Below the pieces are notes generated by a model. The model saw only the letters and a list, made by a program, of their open reading frames with translations, ran no database searches and was not told the origin of the DNA. Source: Pleurodeles waltl (taxonomy: Eukaryota > Chordata > Amphibia > Caudata > Salamandridae). From it: a stretch of 64,000 nucleotides of DNA. The stretch lies in assembly GCF_031143425.1 (NCBI RefSeq), contig NC_090444.1:58957533-59021532 (forward strand), given 5' to 3'. Position 1 is the first letter of the stretch; each line of letters starts with the position of its first letter. Made by a program: the position numbers and the translations under genes. Shown piece by piece: positions 23,828 through 34,890 of the stretch.

Positions 23828-25057
23828 AATGATTTGTTACTTAAGGGTGAATGTTTTGTACCTCCTACAGAAATAAGAAGAAAGTTGATTTCTATAGCTC
23901 ATATTGGACATTTAGGACAATCTGGAACTATTAAAAAATTGAGAGATCAGTTTTGGTGGCCGTACATGGATTCAGAGGTAGTTGTTTTCATTAAGAATTG
24001 TTTGTTGTGTCAGGATTCTGATAAAGTTTTGAAGACACAGAAAACTGAGGTTAATGTATTACCGTTTCCAGAACAACCATGGAAGGATTTAGCTATGGAT
24101 TTACTTGGTCCTTATGAAGGTATTAGTTTGGAAAAAGTATATATATTGGTTATTATTGATTATTTCTCCAAATGGGTTGAGTATAAGTGGATTGAGCGAC
24201 TCAGTACTGATGAGGTAATTGAGTTTCTAAACAATTGTTTCAGAAAAGAAGGTTATCCTGATAGTATCACTACTGACAATGGTACACAGTTTACTTCTTC
24301 TAAATTACAAGATTTCTTGTCTAATTTAGGGGTTAAACATAAACGAACTGCTTTATATGCACCCAATATGAACGGTTTAGTTGAAAGATTCAATAGAACT
24401 TTAGTAGAGGCAGTACAACTGGCTCTAAATGCTAAGATTAATGTTAAGGAACATGTTGCACAAATGATTTGGTCTTATCACTGTACACCTCATTCTTTAA
24501 CTAAATTTTCACCGTTTTTGATGTTGAAAGGAAGGAAACCAAGACTAGGTCTAAATCCATCTTGGTTGCAAAACAATGTACAGATTTATGATATGAATAG
24601 GATATACAATGAGGCCAAGGTGAATGTTGAGTTTAGGAACAAAAATAATTGCAAGGAAAATGGACAAAGGAGTCTAATTTTAAATGTTGATGATTGGGTT
24701 AAGATCAAGCTTCCCACACATGTCAGAAAGGGAGAATCAAAGTATTCAAAACCTTGGAAAGTTATTAGGGTTGGGAGGTCTTCAGCTATGTTGAGTAATG
24801 GTTCATGGTGGCATTGTTCCAGATTAGCACGTGTAAACTTTGAAGGCTGTCACAAATTAAGTCATCTATCTGATCCTGATTTTGGGTGTGAATCATTCAA
24901 GGCTTATTCAAACAGTAGAACAGGTTATACCGACAATACTTTGTTGGGTCATCGTGAAGAATATAGTTCTTCAAATGTTAATATGAATGAGTTTGGTGTC
25001 AGGGCCAGCAGACATAAAAAATTGCCAAACAAATACAATGATTACTTAATGTATTAG
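23828..25057 (+). CDS. pol: Integrase of the Ty3/gypsy element, downstream of an in-frame stop
   Basis: The frame is the same as the preceding polyprotein and resumes right after TAA 23825-23827, with no ATG nearby. It is the C-terminal part of pol, not an independent gene. The N-terminal HHCC zinc-binding domain is visible (HIGHLG at 23900, NCLLC with cysteines at 23999 and 24008). The catalytic core has D at 24098 (MDLLGPY), D at 24275 (TTDNGTQF) and E at 24383 (NGLVERF), with 35 residues between the last two (D,D35E). A C-terminal region with LNVDDWVKIK and KPWKVIRVG follows, as in Ty3/gypsy integrases. No chromodomain is evident. All catalytic residues are intact. Integrase inserts element cDNA into chromosomes in the nucleus. 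Expression would need stop readthrough, or the copy is dead. Confidence 0.92.
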   Translation, partial: NDLLLKGECFVPPTEIRRKLISIAHIGHLGQSGTIKKLRDQFWWPYMDSEVVVFIKNCLLCQDSDKVLKTQKTEVNVLPFPEQPWKDLAMDLLGPYEGISLEKVYILVIIDYFSKWVEYKWIERLSTDEVIEFLNNCFRKEGYPDSITTDNGTQFTSSKLQDFLSNLGVKHKRTALYAPNMNGLVERFNRTLVEAVQLALNAKINVKEHVAQMIWSYHCTPHSLTKFSPFLMLKGRKPRLGLNPSWLQNNVQIYDMNRIYNEAKVNVEFRNKNNCKENGQRSLILNVDDWVKIKLPTHVRKGESKYSKPWKVIRVGRSSAMLSNGSWWHCSRLARVNFEGCHKLSHLSDPDFGCESFKAYSNSRTGYTDNTLLGHREEYSSSNVNMNEFGVRASRHKKLPNKYNDYLMY

Positions 25058-25197
25058 ACAACTTTTATTTAGGATTTAAAAAAAAAAAAAAATTATATTA
25101 CGAGGTCTTATCTAATGTAAGAACGTATATTACAAAGTTTATTGCAGTTTTTATTTGTTTTGGTTTTATTCACTTGTTTATTTCATCTTGTTTGTTT

Positions 25198-25368
25198 GAA
25201 AAGAAGGAGATGTGTAATAGTGAATTTAGATTTTAGAATCTTGTGAATGGAACGTTTTCTGTCGGCTTACGATCAGAAGCGTTTTGTTCGTTAGGAGCGT
25301 GTGTGAGTGCTCCAATAAAGGTTACTTGCTTAAGGACATCGTTGTTCCTGGTGTCATTAATTACAACA
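25198..25368 (+). repeat. Polypurine tract and 3' LTR (156 bp)
   Basis: GAAAAGAAGGAGATG (25198-25212) is the purine-rich plus-strand primer site directly before the LTR. The LTR (25213-25368) matches the 5' LTR except for three bases and has AATAAA at 25314-25319. Directly after it is TCTGG, the target duplication. Confidence 0.92.
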
Positions 25369-25373
25369 TCTGG

Positions 25374-27029
25374 GCAGCGGTTTCGCCTTATTAGGACCAG
25401 ATTAATACCCAATCGCAGCAGTAGGCAACAGAACGGGGACCAGTCAGCCTTTGCGAACGGCCTTCCACTACTCAGCAGCGCGCTGCCACCTGGGCAGTAA
25501 CTTTTGATCTTTCGAACTCCACACAATTTTTTTGTGAAAATCTGCAGATTATTCACCAGGTGGTGGGTTATGTGGCAACCCCGTAATTGGGGGGCAAGCG
25601 CCACAAATCACGGTTCCGGTGGCCTACTCATACGATACTTGATAGGCTCTCCGTCATATTCTCTTCTGTGGGGTGTCTTTGCGGGCTAGACGTTTCTTCT
25701 TTTTACCATCGAGTTTTCTTGAAGTAACGAGGGCCACAATGCAGAACACGTCACTAGTCCTGAGCGCATCTGACACACGGGATGGGGTTCCGACCGGCAC
25801 AACACGATGGTATAACAATGGCTTTGCAATCTCATTTATACTTCCCACAAACACAGACATGTATGGTGCGAGGGTTACGAGCGCTGTTAGTGGGAATGCT
25901 TGATTTCGACATATTATTATTGTAACGAGAGGATAACGTCTTGCATAATTGAGAATAATGTGTATTAATTATGCATTTGTGTGGATTAATGGCTGGTACC
26001 CCCTCATAAATCATTAGACATCACTCCTGTGGACCATGACCCAGCCCTAAAAATCACCCTACTGACCAGTGCTCCAATCATGGCTTGAACTGCCTGAACA
26101 GCCTTCAATTCTGAATTTAAATGCCAATCACTGGCAGACGTGACCGCTGTTTTTCCCTCAAATGAATTTGTTTTCATGAGTTTGGATACACCTGGAGAGT
26201 TAAAAATATGTTTTAACATTTTTAGTATCTCTTTTTGCAGATTGCAGTCAGAATCTGGTGATCAATCCTGACATCTCAAATGCTGATGTGCTCGGTATTT
26301 GGCAGTGGGATGGGGATATTCTGCTAGGTAGGCATGTCTCTTCTTACTACAAGGCACAGACTCACTTTCTGAGGTCTGCTGAAGGGATTAGTTCCACTTT
26401 ATCTAGTGGCGTTTGGGGTTTGTTGTTACATTGATGTTAGTAGCGTTTCTTACTCACACAGAATTACGTTTTTGTTATGGTTCTGTTTCAGATAATATCC
26501 TTTGATTAAAAAAAATACACTACATTAACTATAACTCTCCACTCTACCATGCACTGTGTTCTCCCCAAAAAATAATTTATGATGTCATAATTGTTATTGT
26601 AACTACTATTATTTTACATAGTATAAGTGATATAAAGCTATATAGGCAGTGCATGAGAAGGTGCAAGTTAATGTAGTGTGGCTACCGAGTTGAATACACT
26701 GTGTATTGAGGTGCGTGAGTTATAACAATTTCAAGATGTTGCGTAAATTATAAATTGAATGTATAAGTTTACACATTCAAATTTTTGTGTTGCTTAGGTC
26801 TTGTTTGTAGATAAATAAATAAGTGATATTATATTATAGGTGGGACGTAAATGATAAATATAAGTGTAACTGTTACTTAAGAATTTGTAATGTATGTTAG
26901 GTTTGGTTTGTATAGAAAGAATAAAGTTTTCCTAACTATAAGAAAGGTTTAACCTCTGGTTTTCCCATTGAATTTCATTTATTTTTTTTTTTTAATGAAA
27001 ATTTGTTTCAAATCGTGCAGCTTACTGTC
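25374..27029. other. No recognisable gene; A/T-rich to the right
   Basis: I see no coding frame or RNA gene. The stretch 26470-27000 is strongly A/T-rich with a T run near 26982. Confidence 0.4.
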
Positions 27030-27605
27030 ATTGAATGGAGTGTTATTAAGTGGAGTGTGGTAGGGTAGTGTGGTGGAGAGTGTTGTACAGTGTACTGTCG
27101 TAGACTACAGTGTCCTAGTGTTGCATAGTGGAGTGGAGTGGAACGTGGCACAGTGGAGTGTTGTACAGTAGAGTGGGGTAGGGTGAAGTGGTTCAGAGTG
27201 GAGAGGAGTACAGTGGAGTATCATAGAGTAGAGTGGAGTGGTGTAGCATACCTTGGAGTAAATTGATATATAGTGTAGTGGCGTCTTGTATAGTACAGCG
27301 GTGTGGAGTGCTCTAGAGGGGACAGGTGTAGTGCAGAGTTGATTACATTGTTATAAATTGGAGTAGAGGTTTGTACAGCATATTGGAGTGGTGTGTTGCA
27401 GAGTGCTTGAAGGTATTGTAGAGTAGAATAGAGAGTCGTACACTGTGGTGTAGGGACATACAGTGGAGTAAAAGGTGGTAAAGTGTAGTGTAGGAGCATT
27501 GCGTGGAGTACAGTGGGGTATAGTGACACAGGGTGTAGTACAGTCTTGTAGAGTGGAATTGCATAGAGTAGAGGAGAGTATGGTACAGTGGAGAGGTGTA
27601 CAGTG
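27030..27605. repeat. Degenerate GTGGA/GTGTAG-rich satellite
   Basis: About 575 bp consist of imperfect 5- to 10-bp units such as GTGGAGT, GTACAGT and GTAGAGTGG with no other sequence between. Read on the minus strand the block follows the apparent 3' end of the LINE at 27606-28765. It could have grown from the simple-repeat tail of that LINE. Confidence 0.7.
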
Positions 27606-28765
27606 TTATTTGATGTCAGTATATATGGAGCAGCCTATCACCCATGAGGGTATTTAGGCTCTGGAGCAGGAACGGGGGTGAGGAGGCACTCCAACTTGAG
27701 CAGTTAGGTTTTTAGTTTCTTGCAGAAATTGAGAAGTGAAGTAGCTGTCCTGATGGGTTTGGGAAGTTAATTCCAGTTCTTGGTGGTGATGAAGGAGAGG
27801 GCACGCCCTCCTGACTTGCTTCTGACTATGTGGGGTACCCTTGCGAGGGAGAGAGAGAGGTAGAGCCTAGCTGTCTGGAAGGTTGGTAAGTATGTAGTCA
27901 GTCATTGAGGTATGCTGGTCGGTGTTGTGGAAGGCTTCTTAGACATATGTGATCAGCTTGGAATGGCAACATTTCTGGACGGGTAGCCAGTGTATTTCAA
28001 TAAGGAGTGATGTGAGCACTACTTGGGACATCTAGGATAAGTCTGGCAGCAGTGTTGGGATGGTCTGGAGTCTTTGTGTGAGTTGGTTGGAGATGCCGAC
28101 ATAGAATGCATTGTCATAACCAAATCTACTGGGCATGAGGGCTTGTGTGACCGTGTGTCTTGTGTTTTTGAGGAACCATTTGAAAATCTTGCAAAGCATT
28201 CTGCAGATGAGGCAGCAGGAGCAATCAGAGTATTGACCTGTTTATTTATAATGAGTTTGTTGTCTAGGATGATGCCAAGGTTTCTGGCATGGTCTGTGGA
28301 GGTGGGTGTAGGGCTTAATTTGGGTGGCTACCAAGAGGAGTCGTCCTGGTGGTGTTGTTTGTGCCAATAAGGAAGAGGATGAGCTGAGTGGGGTCGGTAC
28401 AGGAGGCAGTGTTGATGCAATGGGCTCTTATGATGCGGACGAGAGGTGCCATGTACTCTCCGAACAGGGATGATCTGAGGGAGGAGCCCTGGAGGACTCC
28501 AAAGACGTGCTTCTATAGTTCAGAGTTGTAAGTGGGGAGTCTGGCATGCTGAGTTCTGTTGGAGAGGAAAGAGGTGATCCAACTCAGGAGGGGTCCATAA
28601 GTTCCTAAGTCCTGGAGTATAGTGATGACGGTGCCATTGTAGACGGAGTCAAAGAGCAGCGGTTTCCTCTCTGTCCATGATGGACCAGATGTTGTCTGTT
28701 GGTGCCCCAGGGGCAGATTCTGTGTCGTGGTTGCTGCAGAGCTCTGACTCTGGTTTGACACTCAC
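27606..28765 (-). pseudogene. Degraded CR1/L2-type LINE reverse transcriptase, C-terminal part and 3' end
   Basis: On the minus strand the translation, with frameshifts, shows FDSVYNGTVITILQDLGTYG, PLLSWITSFLSNRTQHARLP, then GVLQGSSLRSSLFGEYMAPL and RIIRAHCINTASCTDPTQLI. These correspond to the palm region of CR1/L2-clade reverse transcriptases. The catalytic YADD-type motif has decayed to CTDP. Further C-terminal traces (NLGIILDNKL and QRLQTIPTLLPDLS-like) lie near 28000-28300. The sequence ends near 27606 next to a simple repeat. The 5' part is missing beyond about 28765. It encodes nothing functional. The clade (CR1 versus L2) is not resolved by eye. Confidence 0.78.
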
Positions 28766-30673
28766 TCAGGGTCAGGGATCCTGTGCCTGTTCTCCACCTG
28801 GGTGTGCAACACAGCTCGGGTTGTAGAAATCTAAGTGCGCATTTTGGTTTGGCCATCCAAAGACAGCCGGCCAAGCCGACATGCAAACTTGCAGTTCCCA
28901 CCACTCCCCGCCTGGCTTCTGTCTACCAGGATTGCCCTGCCTCAAAGACTCGGCTCAGTGACAGCGATGAAAAATGAAATGATAATAATATAATTTTATT
29001 AGCATTTTATTTTTCATGTTTGCATCTGCTGGCTCTCAGCAGTGGGGCGGTTATGTCTACCTCTCTCTGCCTTTACCTCTCTCTCATTCACCCATTTTCT
29101 TCATTATCCCTCTATTTGTTGCACCCCTGGGAGTACTGTACTACTCCTCCTCTCGCTACATTTTGTTCTCCCTATCTCTATCCATATCTACTGCACGCTA
29201 ATACCTTACTTATTTTTGCCTTTTTTTGTTTTTCTGTATATTGTTCTTTCTATTTCTGCTAATCTTTCTTTGTGGCTACTTCACCTTTCTCTATTTACTT
29301 CTCTTCCCTTCACTCCTCACATTTCTTTCTAGAGCATCTCTAGCTGTACCCCCTCCTCCCTCCACTTCACGTCTTTCGCTACACTGTTTTCTTTATGTCT
29401 GCCTTCATCTTCTGCACCCTGCCCGTCCATTCCTCCTACTCAGCAGGGTCACGGGTAACTGTCTAGCCTGAGAAGAGCACGGATGAGAAGAGAGACTAGG
29501 CAAGGCAGGAGAAGAGAAATTAGGAGAAAGTTACTAGATTTTAACAGAAGGAGTGGCCAGAAATACTCAGAGATGAGCTTTGATTTTCAATGCTGCAGCA
29601 AGAAAGCCAGTAGTGAAGGGGGATATATTCATAATTAATAGTTTTTTGTGACTAAAGCTACAATTTCAAGTGATATGTGCAAATGTCTTTAATATTATGC
29701 ACTAGTCTACTAAGCACTTAAGTGATCACCTTAAGCATGTATTTTCTACAAAGGGAGTAATAAGCTGGTTAGACACTGACATCCACATTAACAATGTAGA
29801 TCCACCCTCAAGAAAATGGGTTTACCCACACTTGTTCAAGATTTCTTTTGGTACAGTTTGGCTGACAGTCACAAGGCTGTTTGAGCTTTCGACGGTTTTG
29901 GTTTGCCCCCTTTTCTGAAGGGTTAACATATAATTAAGTATTGTTTGGTATCATGAGGACTTGAATGAGCCAAAAAGAGGTAATAAATTCAAAGTGTCTG
30001 CAAACACTGGTCCCAAAAATATGTCTTGCCTGGCACCCCACAAATCCTTTGTTAGTTCTGGTTTGCTAAGGCTGGGATGCAAGTGGAACACCAACAGGGT
30101 AGTTTTCCATTTCATATTCAAGAAGATCTTCTTTGGCAGGGCAGTGAGCTCCCTGGGGCCTGAAAAGTGGTCCCAAGCACCATCAGCATTTGAAATAATA
30201 ACCACATCTCCTGGTATTTCTTGCTGGAAGCACAGATGGCAACACACGCTTCTGGCCTCTCCCCTGGTGCTGGTACCCGGACCAATCTATGGATTATCTC
30301 CAAAGGGAATAGGTTTCAGCGACAGTGACAACAGTAATTGAGTGTTCGCCTGATGTCTTCCGTCTGTTACTAAAACGATTAAGTGTGATTAGACATCACA
30401 CATCCGCCTTCACTGGGATGTTTTCCTGCATGGTTAGCATCCCTTGACATTGGCACTTTGTCGCTAAAGCCCTGGGGTGCCAGCACTAACTATAACCTCA
30501 TTAAAATGTCACCCATAATGCAAAGGGCTCTGCAGTCAGAACTAATTACCTAATTGCTTCTCTCAGGTGTCGCAACAGGTTCCTTCTTTGCCAGGGTCAC
30601 TTTCGCTGTTGGAGAAACACAGAAGTTCACAGAACATTGTAGATAGGGAACTGAGCCACGGGAGAAGATTTGG
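28766..30673. other. No recognisable gene; pyrimidine-rich tract at 29050-29450
   Basis: Positions about 29050-29450 are very rich in C and T on the plus strand. A 98-codon minus-strand frame at 29951-30247 has no family resemblance I recognise and no upstream or downstream support, so I do not call it a gene. Confidence 0.4.
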
Positions 30674-32388
30674 GGGCAGATGTACCTAGGCTTTTTTAGG
30701 TCGCAAACGTCCCAATTCTCAGAATCCTTTTGAAAAAACCTTTTTGAATGTACAAAACCCTAGTTTGCGATTTGGTAACCTATTACCGAATCGCAAAATG
30801 GGTTTGAGATTCAGCATTAGGAACGGGTGTGTTAAGGGCATCCCTTCAAATAGCAACTCGCAGTGGTATGTGTGAATGTTTTACGACTGAAATGCGGTCA
30901 CAAAGCATTCAGATTTTACTGACTTTTTGAAGGAGTAACCCATTTGCAAATGGGAAGGGGCTTGTTCGCTAATATATTCTTCATTCTATTTCTGCTAATA
31001 AAAAAGAAATGAATAAAACAAAGGAAAATGGTATTTAAAACAATCTGTTTAAGAATTATTTAAGGTCATCAGGGCAGGGCCGTGTGAAGAACAGAGCTAG
31101 CTCTATCGGGGACCCTCTGAAATGCTGAGCCCCTTGGCCAGAGCCCACCTTGCCCAGGCCTTAAAATGTCTCTGAGGTCCTGTTGTGCTACAGATCATCT
31201 TGCTCATGTGCCGTTTTGAAGTAATTCTATGGAGAGACCATCGCAAAAACAAAAGCAATGGTATCTCCAAGAAATGACTTCAAAGAGTGAGTCAACAAGC
31301 ACAGGGTCCCTAACCAATTAAGGAGAGAGATCCAGGAAAATATACAAAAAGTAAATCCTATATCACTCTCCTGTGTATTCAAAAGAGCAGTTAAGTCTTA
31401 ATAAGACATGATATCTAACTCTCAATGATTTATTGATACAAAAAATGCCTATATATATTTATACATACAATATCAATAATATTCAGAAAAATAGAGCAAA
31501 CCCCCCCTTAAATGTCAATCCCAAATGGACTAAAACAAGACAGATATCTGAATAAACAACAACAACCATAGATGACAAAACCAGCACAGGACACCCATAT
31601 ATATACCAAAAGTACTAAAGAAACAAATAAGTACACACAGACAATTATAAACACATCCAACTAACACCACAAATATTGAATATATTCACTAGTACATATA
31701 TTGTATATCACCTAAATATTGTTATCAAATAACCTTAAAACAAACAAACTTTCAATATCAAACTGATGTATAGTTCAAGGATATCTTTTCAACCAATGTG
31801 ATAATGAATGTCCAAAAGGCATATGTCAATCATATGCAACGGAGCTGTAACAAATGTAGTTCAAACCGGCTTGTCCTTAGTGTGGAGTTTTCATCATTGA
31901 TATTAATCTGTATATTCATAATTCATCATGACTTCAAAGGGTCACACCAGCAAGATGATTATTACAAATATTAAAGTTATGTTTTGATGCGCACCACAAC
32001 AGAGTCACCTCTAGCCTACTGGAAACCCCTTCCCCTTTGTGAATGTGGGTGAAAACATTTTTTAAGAGCAGGCAGTGGTCCCGGGGACCACTGCCTACGG
32101 ACCACTGCCTACTCTTAAAAATGTGCTTTATTTACAAAGCAATCACAGACATGATGATCGGCTGACCCCATTCGTCCACCATTCCTGTGATATTTAGCCA
32201 TTCCGAATAGGTCGCAAATTTCAACCTACCTCATAAATATTAATGAGGCAGGTCTATTTGTGACCCACTGGGAATCGCTAAATTTGTTTAAGACATATTT
32301 GTACATCCCTGTTTGCGATTTCCTTATTGTGAATTGCAAACATTTGCAAGAAGGAAATCACAAACGTGTTTTTTCGTGCATCTGGCCC
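30674..32388. mobile_element. Hairpin-rich TIR element split by an insertion
   Basis: The ends are inverted: GGGCAGATGTAC on the left and TCGTGCATCTGGCCC on the right (GGGCCAGATGCACGA reversed). TTGG flanks both sides (30670-30673 and 32389-32392). Inside are hairpins: TTGCGATTTGGTAAC/TTACCGAATCGCAA near 30765, GGCAGTGGTCCCGG/GGACCACTGCC near 32072-32120, and CCTCAT/ATGAGG around 32231. The short duplication and GGG...CCC ends suggest a PIF/Harbinger-like MITE, though the class is uncertain. The middle (about 30961-32026) is foreign. Confidence 0.6.
30961..32026. other. A/T-rich insertion nested in the hairpin of the 30.7-32.4 kb element
   Basis: The left flank ACCCATTTGCAAATGGGAAG (then GGG) and the right flank CCCCTTCCCCTTTGTGAATG (then TGGGT) are near-perfect reverse complements, so they were once two arms of one hairpin and are now about 1.07 kb apart. 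The insert is A/T-rich, especially 31310-31990, and contains no protein match I recognise. Exact junctions and a duplication were not found. Confidence 0.45.
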
Positions 32389-32609
32389 TTGGTGTATGTT
32401 CTGTCCACTGACACACTTGCAGATCAGTGGATTACAGAATGCACTGAAAGACTGTGAGGTGATGATCAAATGGAGAAAGATGAAGGAAGGGGAACAACAA
32501 TTGGTTTACATGTCATTCCCAGAGGTTCATCAGCCCATCGGCCCTCACTGTGGGACAGTTATCAGTCCAGTCTGAAACTAATGCAGTAGCTGGATCAAAT
32601 CTGTAATTT

Positions 32610-33860
32610 AACCCTTGGATGGTGCGCAACCCCTGTGAAGCATGTAAACACGCTGAATGTATGATGAGGCCACGCATGTTTCAATGCTGTGCAACCTCTG
32701 TCAAGCATGTAAACACGCTGAATGTATGCTGAGGCTACGCATGTTTCAATGCTGTACAACCCCTGTGAAGCATGTAAACACGTTCAATGTATGTTGAAGC
32801 TATCTGGGTTTCAGTGCTGTACAACCACTGTGAAGCATGTGAACACATTGAATGTATGCTGAGGCTACGCATGTTTCAATGCTGTACAACCCCTGTGAAG
32901 CATGTAAACACGTTCAATGTATGTTGAAGCTATCTGGGTTTCAGTGCTGTACAACCCCTGTGAAGCATGTAAACACGCTGAATGTATGCTGAGGCTACGC
33001 ATGTTTCAATGCTGTACAACCCCTGTGAAGCATGTAAACACGTTCAATGTATGTTGAAGCTATCTGGGTTTCAGTGCTGTACAACCCCTGTGAAGCATGT
33101 AAACACGCTGAATGTATGCTGAGGCTACGCATGTTTCAATGCTGTACAACCCCTGTGAAGCATGTAAACACGTTCAATGTATGTTGAAGCTACCTGTGTT
33201 TCACTGCTGCACAATTTCTGTAACGCATGTAAACACGTTGAATGTATGGCGAAGCTACCTGTTTTTTTACTGCTGTACAACCCATGGGAAGTATGTAAAC
33301 ATGTTCAATGTATGTTGAAGCTACCTGTGTTTCAATGCTGTACAAACCAAGTGAAGTATGTAAACATGTTCAATGTATGTTGAAGCTAACTGTATTTCAC
33401 AACCTCTGTGAAGCATGTCAACATGTTAAATTTATGTTGAGCCTACCTGTGGTTCACTACTGTACAACCTTTGTAGAGCATGTAAATATGTCAACTGTAT
33501 GTTGAGGGTATCTGTGTTTCACTGCTGTTCAGCCTCTGTGACGCATGTAAACATGTTGAATGTATGTTGAGGCTACCTATGTTTACTACTGTACAACCCC
33601 TCTGAAGCATGTAACACATTGAATGTACGTTGAGGCTACCCATGTCTACTGCTGTACAACCCCTGTGAAGCATGTAAACATGTTGAATTTATGTTGAGTC
33701 TCCCTTTCTTTCACTACTGTACAACCTTTGTGGAGCATGTAAATATGTTAACTGTATTTGGAGGCTACCTGTGTTTCACTGCTGTACAACATCTGTGAAG
33801 CATGTAACACATTGAATGTATGTGGAGGCTACCTGTGTTTCACTGCTGTACAACATCTTG
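32610..33860. repeat. Tandem array, 65-bp monomer with a 130-bp dimer register
   Basis: About 19 units of roughly 65 bp share GTGAAGCATGTAAACACG and TGCTGTACAACCCC. Between about 32690 and 33190 two monomer types alternate (GAGGCTACGCATGTTTCAAT and GAAGCTATCTGGGTTTCAGT). The first type recurs at 32731, 32861, 32991 and 33121, exactly 130 bp apart. This is a higher-order structure. Units to the right of 33190 are more diverged and mostly monomeric. Confidence 0.9.
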
Positions 33861-34890
33861 AACACATTCCCACAAACACACCCTTATCTTTAGTCTTCCT
33901 GCTCCCTAAGTTAGAATAGTAAACTTTCTCTCCCCACATGTATGAGTCTGCTTCTACGCTTCTCATCCACATTTCAGGGGAGCAGTGAAACACGGGTACC
34001 CCTGGAGGCATGGACATGAGGAGAGGCTCAGGTGGTCAGCAGTCTGGAGACTGTGTGGATGCCAGTGGCGCTACACAGACCACCCCGTCTTTCTTCAATG
34101 GAGCGCTGCATTGGTAGTTAGGGAAGGTCACCCACTGAAGTCACACCTTCCCATCCTGGTGCATCTAATGCAGACAGGGAAACGTCTCCTGCAGCAGAAA
34201 TAATGTGTCAAAGGCACCCTCATCCATCACATGGAGTGCCCCTTGCACATGAAAATGGAATATCCCTCTCTCAGAAGTCTCATGTGTGCAGAGGCGTGTT
34301 TCTCACAACCTGCACACATATCCCTCCTGGAAGTGTGCACAGAAGTGGGCTTTCTGCCAGTGCTTGAAATAGAAATAAAAAGTGCAGGCACTCACTATCC
34401 CAGAGGGCCTGTTTGCTCCTGAGAAGTGCTGGTACTCCCCCATTAAAGGTACTGCATCCCCCTGACCACACAGAAATAGGTTTTCTGCAATCCACACACA
34501 TCTCTTACTCAGGTGCCTCAACCCTAAAGAAATGGGTTTTGCAGCTGCAGGGTCATCAGACCAGAGTCTTTTGAATTGTGGTTCTGGGCCAGGTGACCTG
34601 TAGCCACGAGTGGATGTCTTGGGCCGCTTACTTATCGTTGAATAGACGAGAGTGTGGGTGCATCAGGGTCGATAGCATGGAAGTGTGTAAGTCGGAGTGT
34701 GTGTTTGTGTTTTACCTGCTGGTGTGCATTGGTCTTGTGTTTGCCTCTCAGTGCTGGGTTGTTGTGTTTGGTTGGTTGGCTTTGTATTGTTGTGTGTGTG
34801 TGTGCTGTGTTTGTGAGAGCTCCTAATGGGTTACTCTGGTTGTTTAAATTTCCCTGTGGCTGTTTCTGGTGGTCTTGCAGCATGTCTTGT
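33861..34890. other. No recognisable gene
   Basis: Mixed sequence leading into a TG-rich stretch (34720-34815) just before the 74-bp array. No coding support. Confidence 0.4.

Larger units (their letters stand above)
20252..25368 (+). mobile_element. Complete Ty3/gypsy LTR retrotransposon, 5.1 kb
   Basis: All structural parts are present in order: 156-bp 5' LTR, leader, gag-protease-RT-RNase H frame, integrase frame, purine-rich tract and 156-bp 3' LTR. A perfect 5-bp target duplication TCTGG flanks it (20247-20251 and 25369-25373). The two LTRs differ at three positions by my reading (about 2%), indicating a recent insertion. There is no env-like frame. The protease-RT-RNase H-integrase order is that of Metaviridae. 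The only clear coding lesion is one in-frame TAA at 23825. The integrase-proximal A and T runs and the poly-T runs in the leader are typical of A/T-rich elements. It lies outside the giant-LTR family that dominates the window and is structurally distinct from it. Confidence 0.93.

Noticed and set aside
28074..28370. 98-codon plus-strand frame
   Set aside because: It is the antisense of the LINE reverse-transcriptase fragment read on the minus strand.
29951..30247. 98-codon minus-strand frame with complex composition
   Set aside because: No family resemblance recognised, no splice or promoter context, and the opposite strand is also open (126 codons).
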